Part shown: positions 13,257 to 19,547 of the stretch, piece after piece
Layout of the letters: the number at the start of each line of letters is the position of its first letter
Numbering within the stretch: the first letter of the stretch is position 1
Assembly: GCA_034436375.1 (NCBI GenBank)
Contig: DAOTVS010000248.1
Location: 1 to 32,275 of the forward strand
DNA: 32,275 nucleotides
Origin: DAOTVS01 sp034436375
GTDB lineage: Bacteria > Chloroflexota > Anaerolineae > SpSt-313
Reading direction: 5' to 3'
Notes under the pieces: model-generated
Told to the model about the DNA's origin: nothing
Databases searched by the model: none
What the model saw: the letters and a program-made list of their open reading frames with translations, nothing else
Made by a program: the position numbers and the translations under genes

Positions 13257-15101
13257 ATGTCGCGCAAGGGAGGGTGTTTGCTCGCTCTGATGGCCCTGGC
13301 CAGCGCACTTGCGCTGAGCCCCCTTGGTTGCGCCAGGCCACAGGCTGGCGCGGCGATGCCCACACCGGCACTCACCCCGGTGCAGGCCCTGCCGACAGAG
13401 GCGTCCTCTCCCTCGCCTTCGCTGCAGCCCACAGAGACGCCCTCATCGACGGCTACGCCGCCGCCGACCGCTACGCCCACACCCCTGCCCAGCCCCACTC
13501 CCGATGAGGTGGAAGGTATGCTGCAACGTATGACCATGGAGGAAAAGATCGGCCAGCTGATGCTGGTGGGGGTGCCCGGCCCGGGCGTGGACGACGCGGC
13601 GCGCCATGTGGTGGGCGGCCTGCATGTGGGCGGGGTGGTACTGGTCGGCGCCAATGCGCAGAATCCCGGCCAGACGCAGGCGCTGCTGCGCGACCTGCAG
13701 GCTTTGGCAGCGATGCCCCTCTTTACGGCGATCGACCATGAGGGGGGCGATGTTGTGCGCTTCCAGCAGGGCGTGACCCACTTTCCCAGCGCCATGGCCC
13801 TGGGCGCGACGGGCTCTGCGGACCTTGCCTATCAGGTTGGGCGGGTGAGCGGGCAGGAGCTGGCCGCCATGGGCGTCAACATGGATCTGGGGCCGGACCT
13901 CGACGTCAACAGCAACCCGGCCAACCCGGTGATCGGCCTGCGCTCGTTTGGCTCGGACCCGCAACAGGTGGCCGAGATGGGGGAGCAGTATCTGCGCGGC
14001 GTGCGTGACGCCGGTGTGATCGCCGTGGGCAAGCACTTTCCCGGCCATGGTGGGGTGGCGGTCGATTCGCACCGGGCCCTGCCCGTACTCGATGCAACGG
14101 AGGATGTGATCTGGGAGCGGGACCTGGCGCCCTTCCGCCGCGCCATCGCCGAGGGGGTGCCTGCCATCATGAGCGCGCACCTGGCTGTGCCAGCGCTCAC
14201 CGGGGACCCTGCTCTGCCGGCTACGCTGTCTCGTACGGTGATGACCGATTTCCTGCGTGTGCAGCTGGGTTTTCAAGGGCTGGCCATGACCGATGACCTG
14301 GGGATGAAGGGGGTCTCGAGCACGATGAGCGAGGGTGAGGCGGCGGTGCGCGCCATCGAGGCGGGAAGCGATATGGTGATGGTCGCGCATTCTTCAGCGG
14401 CCCAGGATGAGGTCTACGGGGCGCTTCTGGCGGCGGCCAAGAGCGGGCAGCTTAAGCCGCAGCGCATCGACGACTCGGTGCGCCGTATCCTGACGCTCAA
14501 AGCGCGCTACGGTCTCTTTGCTCCCTCTGCTGAGCGCTCACTGGCCGCCGTGGGCTCCTCCGCGCACCAGGCGCTGGCCGAGCAGGTCAGCCGGGCGGCT
14601 ATCACTCAGATCAATGGCGCGGGGCTCCCTTTGGTGGCTGGCCAGCGCACGCTGGTGGTGATGCCCACCCCCCTGCCGCGCTACAGCGATAGCAACTGGA
14701 CGCTCCTCGGCTGGGAGGTGCACCGCCGCTCCAGCATATGCCGCGAGCTGCTCTACAATCCCCACGACCCTGCTGACGTGGCGCAGGTGCGTGGGCAGGC
14801 GGTTGCCCTGGCGCACAATTATGATCAGATCGTAGTTGGCCTGTGGGATGCTTCTCTGCAGCAGGCGCAGACGGGCAATGATGCACCCTTCCGCCTGGTG
14901 CAGGCGCTTGCCGGCGCCGGCATGCCGGTGGTGGTTATCGCCCTGCACCTGCCCTATGACCTGGGGAGCCTGCCGACGGGCGTGGGGGCGCTCGCCACCT
15001 ATGGCGACACGGCGCCGCAGTTGGAGGCCGTGGCGGCCGTCCTGTTCGGGGAGCAGGCGGCGGTGGGCAAGTTGCCCGTTGACATGACTCGTAATAAGTA
15101 A
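13257..15101 (+). CDS. nagZ: GH3 lipoprotein hydrolase, NagZ-like beta-N-acetylglucosaminidase
   Basis: A 614-residue exported hydrolase. The signal peptide ends near Cys25 (PLGC, a non-ideal lipobox), followed by a Pro/Thr/Ser linker to about residue 82. The GH3 catalytic barrel spans about 85-420: KIGQLMLVGVPG, DHEGGDVVRF (160-169), KHFPGHGGVAVDSHRALP (259-276) with the NagZ-type Asp270-x-His272 acid/base dyad, and GLAMTDDLGM with nucleophile Asp346. A second domain fills 430-614, as in two-domain Bacillus NagZ. These enzymes release GlcNAc from cell-wall muropeptides. AGGAGG (13243-13248) fixes the start. It converges on murQ, whose substrate arises downstream of NagZ action in Bacillus-type recycling. 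The last residues (TRNK) are encoded in an intergenic repeat. Confidence 0.88.
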   Translation: MSRKGGCLLALMALASALALSPLGCARPQAGAAMPTPALTPVQALPTEASSPSPSLQPTETPSSTATPPPTATPTPLPSPTPDEVEGMLQRMTMEEKIGQLMLVGVPGPGVDDAARHVVGGLHVGGVVLVGANAQNPGQTQALLRDLQALAAMPLFTAIDHEGGDVVRFQQGVTHFPSAMALGATGSADLAYQVGRVSGQELAAMGVNMDLGPDLDVNSNPANPVIGLRSFGSDPQQVAEMGEQYLRGVRDAGVIAVGKHFPGHGGVAVDSHRALPVLDATEDVIWERDLAPFRRAIAEGVPAIMSAHLAVPALTGDPALPATLSRTVMTDFLRVQLGFQGLAMTDDLGMKGVSSTMSEGEAAVRAIEAGSDMVMVAHSSAAQDEVYGALLAAAKSGQLKPQRIDDSVRRILTLKARYGLFAPSAERSLAAVGSSAHQALAEQVSRAAITQINGAGLPLVAGQRTLVVMPTPLPRYSDSNWTLLGWEVHRRSSICRELLYNPHDPADVAQVRGQAVALAHNYDQIVVGLWDASLQQAQTGNDAPFRLVQALAGAGMPVVVIALHLPYDLGSLPTGVGALATYGDTAPQLEAVAAVLFGEQAAVGKLPVDMTRNK

Positions 15102-15228
15102 TGCGTAATAAGTAAAGCCGCCATTCCGGCGCACATATTGCTTTTCGTGGCGTTTGCACTAGCGAGGCTAACGCGAAGCATCGAGCATAGCGGAATGGCG
15201 ACCTTACGCATTACGGATTACGCATCAC
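15089..15228. repeat. Nested inverted repeat spanning two stop codons (CGTAAT type)
   Basis: The outer left arm 15089-15115 consists of CGTAATAAGTAATGCGTAAT-like units. The right arm 15203-15228 (TTACGCATTACGGATTACGC onward) is complementary. An inner pair GCCATTCCG/CGGAATGGC sits at about 15120-15128 and 15191-15199. The GH3 stop (15099-15101) lies in the left arm and the murQ stop (15227-15225) in the right arm. Confidence 0.75.
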
Positions 15229-16079
15229 GCTCCGCGCTGCCTCGCCTCCTCGGGCGAGATGCCGGCCTGGTGCGCTACGATCGCCGTCCTCGCCTCGCCG
15301 TTGGCAGCGTCGAGCAGACGCTCGGCTTTGGCTTCGGGCACCTGCGCGGCCTCGGCGACGATATGCACGGCCCGCTGGCGCAGCTCGGCGCTGAGCGCCG
15401 GCTGCAGGTCCACCATCAGGTTGCCCAGCGTCTTGCCCAGGCGCACCATGGTTGCGGTGCTGATCATATCCAGCACCATCTTTTGCGCTGTGGCTGCCTT
15501 CAAACGGGTGGAGCCGGCAATGACCTCGGGCCCCACGACGGGCACGATGGCGATCTCCGCCAGCGCCTCCAGGGGCGTGTTGGGGTTGCAGGTGACGGCG
15601 ACCGTCAGCGCCTCGCGGGTGGCCGCCTCGGCCAGGGCGCCAAGCACATACAGGGTGTTGCCAGCGGCGCTGAGGCCCACCACAGCGTCCAGCGCTGTCA
15701 CCGCCAGGAGCGCCAGGTCCACGTGGCCGGCCTCCTCCGAGTCCTCGGCCCCCGCCACGGGCCCCCGCAGCGCCGCCTCGCCCCCCGCAATGAGGGCCTG
15801 CACTAACATAGGCGGCGTGCCAAAGGTGGCCGGGCACTCGGCTGCGTCCAGCATGCCCAGCCGGCCGGAGGTCCCCGCCCCCACATAGATCAGGCGGCCG
15901 CCGCGCTGCAGGCGCTCGACGATTCTATCCACCGCCGCCGCTACGTGCGGCAGTTCTTTCGCCACGGCCCGTGCAATCTGCGCATCCTCGCGGTTCATGA
16001 GCTGGCAGATCTGCAGGGTAGCCAGTTTGTCTATATCCGTGGAGGCCGGGTTGCGCTCCTCGGTTATCAGTTGGCTCAC
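15225..16079 (-). CDS. murQ: N-acetylmuramic acid 6-phosphate etherase
   Basis: Cleaves the lactyl ether of MurNAc 6-phosphate to give GlcNAc 6-phosphate and D-lactate in peptidoglycan recycling; cytoplasmic. The 284-residue SIS-domain protein has TEERNPASTDIDKL near its start, the sugar-phosphate motif GGRLIYVGAGTSGRLGMLDA, ECPATFGTPP, and PEVIAGSTRLKAATAQKMVL with the catalytic-region Glu. It ends in a UBA-like helical domain (AANGEARTAIVAHQAGIS). The GTG start at 16079 has GGGAGGG 4 nt upstream and matches the family N-terminus; the open frame continues much further but is spurious. MurQ needs MurNAc 6-phosphate, made by a PTS or a kinase not present in the window. The facing GH3 gene supports a recycling role. 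Confidence 0.94.
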   Translation of the reverse strand: MSQLITEERNPASTDIDKLATLQICQLMNREDAQIARAVAKELPHVAAAVDRIVERLQRGGRLIYVGAGTSGRLGMLDAAECPATFGTPPMLVQALIAGGEAALRGPVAGAEDSEEAGHVDLALLAVTALDAVVGLSAAGNTLYVLGALAEAATREALTVAVTCNPNTPLEALAEIAIVPVVGPEVIAGSTRLKAATAQKMVLDMISTATMVRLGKTLGNLMVDLQPALSAELRQRAVHIVAEAAQVPEAKAERLLDAANGEARTAIVAHQAGISPEEARQRGA

Positions 16080-16134
16080 GTTTCCCTCCCGGGTTACTCG
16101 CCAGGATGCACGGTAGATGTGCGTTTCTGCCTTA

Positions 16135-16163
16135 TTTCTACCATAGCCAGGGGCTGCTGTCAA
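16135..16163 (-). promoter_or_regulatory. murQ promoter with spacer shared with plsX
   Basis: On the minus strand: perfect TTGACA (16163-16158), a 17-nt spacer and TAGAAA (16140-16135). Bases 16139-16156 are identical to 23893-23910 in the plsX promoter. The leader to the GTG is about 50 nt. Confidence 0.65.
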
Positions 16164-16178
16164 TGAGATGTGAAAGGC

Positions 16179-16206
16179 TTGACACATCCGCCTATCCGGA
16201 TATACT
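16179..16206 (+). promoter_or_regulatory. Promoter of the ArsR-methyltransferase gene, predicted leaderless
   Basis: Perfect TTGACA (16179-16184), a 16-nt spacer and TATACT (16201-16206), then 7 nt and the ATG at 16214. A 10-nt palindrome TATCCGGATA (16193-16202) overlaps the spacer and -10 and could be an operator. Back-to-back with the murQ promoter, 15 nt between the -35 boxes. Confidence 0.7.
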
Positions 16207-16213
16207 GATAAGT

Positions 16214-17152
16214 ATGGAATCATTGGCTCACGATCCGGTTTCAGTGTTTGGCCTGCTGGCTGATGAGACGCGCCTGCGCATCCTGCGCGCGCTGATGCCG
16301 GGGCCGCTGACGGTGGGCGAGTTGACAGAGGTGCTGGCTGTGCCCCAGTCGACGGTGAGCCGGCACCTTGGGGCGCTGCGGCGAGGCGAGCTCGTGACGG
16401 ATCGCCGCGATGGCACTTACATCTGGTACAGCGTGGCCGATCTGCTGCGGGGCGACGAAGCCTTCTTTCCCGCCGTGCGCGATGCGTTGGCCTGCCTGCC
16501 GCAGGCTGAGGCCGACAGCGCCCGCCTGCAGGCGGTGCTAGAGGCGCGCAAGGCCCGCACACGCGATTTCTTCGACGCTCTGGCCGGCAGCTATCACCAG
16601 CTGGCCCGGCCCGGCGGCGGCGCAGAGGGGTTGGCCCTGGCCATGTTGATGGCGCTGCCGCCCTGCACCGTGGCGGACCTGGGCTCGGGTCAGGGGGAAA
16701 TTGCACTCCGTCTGGCGCGCCTGGGGCACCGGGTTATGGCCGTGGACTCGGCGCCGGCGATGATCCGCCGGCTGGAGGAGCGGGCGGCCGCCGAGGGGCT
16801 GCAGAATGTCGAGGCCCACGTGGGCGATGTGGAAGCGCTGCCTTTGCCTGCGGCGTGTTGTGATCTGGCCCTGTTGAGCCAGACGCTGCACCATGCCCAC
16901 CGCCCGCAGCTGGTCCTGGCCGAGGCGGCGCGTATCACCAGGCCGGGTGGGCGCGTGGTGGTGATCGACCTCCTGCACCACGAGCAGGAATGGGTGCGCG
17001 AACGGCTGGGCGACCTGTGGCTCGGCTTTGACCCGGCCGCGCTGCGCCGTTGGCTGGAGGAGGCCGGCCTCACCGGCATCGTAGCCGAGGTGGCTGAGGT
17101 GGAGGGCGGCCTGCCCGTGGTCGGTGTCGTGGGCACGCGGCCAACGGCGTAG
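16214..17152 (+). CDS. ArsR-family regulator fused to a SAM-dependent methyltransferase domain
   Basis: 312 residues in two domains. Residues 8-75 are an ArsR-type winged helix (FGLLADETRLRILRAL, then recognition helix VPQSTVSRHLGALRRGELV, and wing DRRDGTYIWYSV). Residues 110-310 form a class I methyltransferase fold with motif I VADLGSGQGEIALRLA (153-168), acidic VMAVDSAPAMIRRLE after strand 2, and VLAEAARITRPGGRVVVID. Such fusions often accompany SAM-cycle genes; here ahcY follows in the same direction. By analogy with the SahR group of ArsR-type SAM-cycle regulators, the C-terminal domain may sense SAH or SAM. That is inference; it could also be an active methyltransferase. The start at 16214 fits both domain and promoter; no ribosome site is present. 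Confidence 0.87.
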   Translation: MESLAHDPVSVFGLLADETRLRILRALMPGPLTVGELTEVLAVPQSTVSRHLGALRRGELVTDRRDGTYIWYSVADLLRGDEAFFPAVRDALACLPQAEADSARLQAVLEARKARTRDFFDALAGSYHQLARPGGGAEGLALAMLMALPPCTVADLGSGQGEIALRLARLGHRVMAVDSAPAMIRRLEERAAAEGLQNVEAHVGDVEALPLPAACCDLALLSQTLHHAHRPQLVLAEAARITRPGGRVVVIDLLHHEQEWVRERLGDLWLGFDPAALRRWLEEAGLTGIVAEVAEVEGGLPVVGVVGTRPTA

Positions 17153-17451
17153 ATCGTCCGTAGCATGTGTGGAACTGTAGAAGGTCTTCAGGAGGAGCCT
17201 CTAGCCACGAAGGCTCTGGAGCACGAAGAACGCGAAGCGGCGCGAAGGGCGCGAAGCGTTGTGCAATTGGGCTGCGGGTTCCGTTGGCTGCAACGTCCCC
17301 GTGAAGAACTGCCCGAAGCAGAGGGCATGCATAAGCACCCAACCCTTCGCGTTCTTCGCGTCACTTCGCGTCCTTCGTGATCCAAAGCCTTGATGCTTAG
17401 GCGCTCTCTGTTCTGAACGGTTTTGACGCTTTTGATACGGGAGGGAATACC
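17153..17451. other. Region between the ArsR-methyltransferase gene and ahcY
   Basis: No gene is seen. Most of it is a tandem-unit inverted repeat (17204-17383). A weak TTGATG at 17390-17395 lacks a good -10. The ahcY ribosome site GGGAGGG is at 17440-17446. No SAH-riboswitch-like structure could be recognised. Confidence 0.5.
17204..17383. repeat. Inverted repeat with tandem-unit arms (CGCGAAG type)
   Basis: The left arm at about 17204-17261 contains repeated (C/G)CACGAAG, ACGCGAAG, GCGCGAAG units. The right arm 17340-17383 reads CCCTTCGCGTTCTTCGCG, then TCACTTCGCG and TCCTTCGTGATC, the approximate reverse complement. About 80 nt lie between. Confidence 0.7.
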
Positions 17452-18870
17452 ATGGCAGAAGCAGTGCAGGTGACGGCCAACTATGTCGTCAAGGATATCG
17501 GCCTGGCCGATTTCGGTCGTAAGGAGATCGATGCCGCCGAGAAGGAGATGCCCGGCCTCATGGCCACCCGGCGCAAGTACGGCCCGGAGAAGCCCCTGGC
17601 GGGCCTGCGCATCATGGGCTCGCTGCACATGACGATCCAGACGGCGGTGCTCATCGAGACGCTGGTGGACCTGGGCGCCGATGTGCGCTGGGCGAGCTGC
17701 AACATCTTTTCCACGCAGGACCACGCCGCGGCAGCCATCGCGCGGCGGGGGGTGCCGGTGTTTGCCTACAAGGGCGAGGCGCTGGAGGATTACTGGGAGT
17801 TCACCCTCCGCGCCATGACCTGGCCCGACGGTTCCGGCCCCAACCAGATTGTGGATGACGGCGGTGACGCCACGCTGCTCATCCACCGCGGCTACCAGGC
17901 CGAGAATGATCCTTCGATCCTCGATGCGCCCACCAAGAGCCACGAGCTGCAGATCGTGAACCGCCTGCTCAAGCGCACTCTGGCCGAGCGCCCGGGTTGG
18001 TTCCACAAGATCGTCAAGGAGGTCCGCGGCGTCTCCGAAGAGACGACCACGGGCGTCCATCGCCTCTACCAGATGATGGAAAAGGGCGAGTTGCTCTTCC
18101 CGGCCATCAACGTCAACGACTCGGTAACCAAGAGCAAGTTCGACAACCTCTACGGCTGCCGCGAGTCGCTGGTGGACGGTATCAAGCGCGCCACCGATAT
18201 CATGATCGCTGGCAAGACGGCCCTCGTCTGCGGCTATGGCGATGTGGGCAAGGGCTCGGCCCAGAGCCTGCGCGCTCTCAGCGCCAAGGTGTGGGTCACC
18301 GAGATCGACCCCATCTGTGCCCTGCAGGCGGCCATGGCCGGCTATACTGTGACGACGGTGGAGGATGCGCTGCCCTACGCCGATATCTATGTGACGGCAA
18401 CCGGCTGCTGCAACGTCATCACCCTGGAGCATATGCTCAAGATGAAGGACCAGGCCATCGTCTGCAACATCGGCCACTTTGACAACGAGATCCAGGTTGG
18501 CCGGCTGGAAGAAGTGCCGGGCATCCAGCGTGTCAACATCAAGCCGCAGGTCGACCGCTGGGACTTTCCCGATGGCCACTCTATCTACGTCCTGGCCGAG
18601 GGGCGCCTGGTGAACCTGGGCTGCGCCACGGGCCACCCCAGCTTTGTTATGTCCAACTCGTTCACCAACCAGACGCTGGCGCAGATCGACCTGGCGCGCA
18701 ACAACTACAAGGTCGATGTCTATCGTCTGCCCAAGAAGCTGGACGAGGAAGTGGCCCGCCTGCACCTCGAGCACGTCGGCGCCAAGCTGACCCATCTCAC
18801 CCCCGAGCAGGCCGCCTACATCGGCGTGAAGGTCGAGGGCCCGTTCAAGCCGGAGCATTACAAGTACTAG
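17452..18870 (+). CDS. ahcY: Adenosylhomocysteinase (S-adenosyl-L-homocysteine hydrolase)
   Basis: Hydrolyses SAH to adenosine and homocysteine with bound NAD+, removing the product that inhibits methyltransferases. The 472-residue protein has MGSLHMTIQTAVLIETL (55-71), ASCNIFSTQDHAAAA (81-95), a GVSEETTTGVHRLYQM segment (193-208), INVNDSVTKSKFDNLYG (219-235) and the NAD motif VCGYGDVGKGSA (259-270). It ends PFKPEHYKY, the conserved C-terminal tail that closes the neighbouring subunit's cofactor site. It includes the insertion of about 40 residues (about 147-190) found in many bacterial, plant and protozoal enzymes. GGGAGGG precedes the ATG. It lies 299 nt downstream of the ArsR-methyltransferase gene. 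Confidence 0.97.
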   Translation: MAEAVQVTANYVVKDIGLADFGRKEIDAAEKEMPGLMATRRKYGPEKPLAGLRIMGSLHMTIQTAVLIETLVDLGADVRWASCNIFSTQDHAAAAIARRGVPVFAYKGEALEDYWEFTLRAMTWPDGSGPNQIVDDGGDATLLIHRGYQAENDPSILDAPTKSHELQIVNRLLKRTLAERPGWFHKIVKEVRGVSEETTTGVHRLYQMMEKGELLFPAINVNDSVTKSKFDNLYGCRESLVDGIKRATDIMIAGKTALVCGYGDVGKGSAQSLRALSAKVWVTEIDPICALQAAMAGYTVTTVEDALPYADIYVTATGCCNVITLEHMLKMKDQAIVCNIGHFDNEIQVGRLEEVPGIQRVNIKPQVDRWDFPDGHSIYVLAEGRLVNLGCATGHPSFVMSNSFTNQTLAQIDLARNNYKVDVYRLPKKLDEEVARLHLEHVGAKLTHLTPEQAAYIGVKVEGPFKPEHYKY

Positions 18871-18979
18871 AGGGCGAATCTTACCCCAACCCCTTCGCGA
18901 CGCAGCATAGAGCTGATACACCCAATTCCCTGGAGAGCGACTCAGGACTCTCCACTGGCAAGAACCCGGCAACATGAAG

Positions 18980-19185
18980 CCTGGGGTAACGTAGCCACGG
19001 ATTACACGGATTGACACGGACAGTCGGGCGTCAGCGCCGGGCCTTGCAATGCGGCAAGTGCGCGGGAAGGGACACGGCGCTGTCTGGCACAGTCCTGTCT
19101 TGCCGGGCTGGCCAACCCTGATCAGGAAGGCCCTCTGTTTGCGCAGTGAGCCAATCCGTGTAATCCGTGGCTACGTGACCCCAGG
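18980..19185. repeat. 206-nt element with 34-bp inverted ends (CACGGATTA units)
   Basis: The left arm 18980-19013 (CCTGGGGTAACGTAGCCACG onward) and right arm 19152-19185 are complementary at 33 of 34 positions. Each arm contains ACGGATT repeated at about 9-nt spacing. The 138-nt interior shows no open frame of note. Confidence 0.85.
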
Positions 19186-19362
19186 GCCTGACGGCTCGCC
19201 GAGTTTTCGTGCGCCCGTTTTTCGCGCTCTGCGTGTACCCCGTTTCTGCCCTGCATACCCCCTGTCCATCGGCGATGTCCCTGAAGTAGTCATGGGAGTT
19301 TTTACCAATCGGTACTCCTCCAGGGAAATTGCTGTGTCAGGTCTACTACTACAGGCCGGATC

Positions 19363-19421
19363 GGCGACCATGGTTTCGGCAACCCGGCGCTCGATGCGGG
19401 GGATATCTGCTTCCTGAAATA
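19363..19421 (+). pseudogene. Remnant of a lipoprotein paralogue C-terminus
   Basis: In the frame starting at 19363 the translation reads GDHGFGNPALDAGDICFLK, similar to the last residues of the downstream lipoprotein (GYYGYANPLPGVGDFCFLK). The DNA at 19398-19421 matches 20832-20855 at 22 of 24 bases. The frame reads on without a stop at the equivalent point, and no upstream coding part is recognisable, so only the tail of a duplicated gene seems to survive. Confidence 0.6.
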
Positions 19422-19547
19422 CAGCACGTACTTTGCAGCCCCCGGAACCCCACTGCCATCTCTGCGTCTACCATACGAGAGATTGTGGAGCCAAAAGCAG
19501 ACCTGGCCTTTGAATCCTCTACAGCTTTCCCCGTGGAGGCTATATCT

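Larger units (their letters stand above)
18871..19547. other. Intergenic region with long inverted repeat and gene remnant
   Basis: About 680 nt. It holds a 206-nt inverted-repeat element (18980-19185) and a decayed copy of the end of the following lipoprotein gene (about 19363-19421). No other coding signal or clear promoter is seen. Confidence 0.65.

Noticed and set aside
17204..17383. CRISPR array, considered for the repeated GCGAAG units
   Set aside because: Units are 7-10 nt and contiguous, there are no spacers, and the two halves are inverted; no cas gene is present.
17153..17451. SAH riboswitch before ahcY
   Set aside because: The space is taken by the inverted repeat and no pseudoknot-like conserved core could be recognised by eye.
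17188..19017. 609-residue open frame (-) opposite ahcY
   Set aside because: It arises from the codon bias of ahcY, has no domain signature, and crosses two repeat elements.
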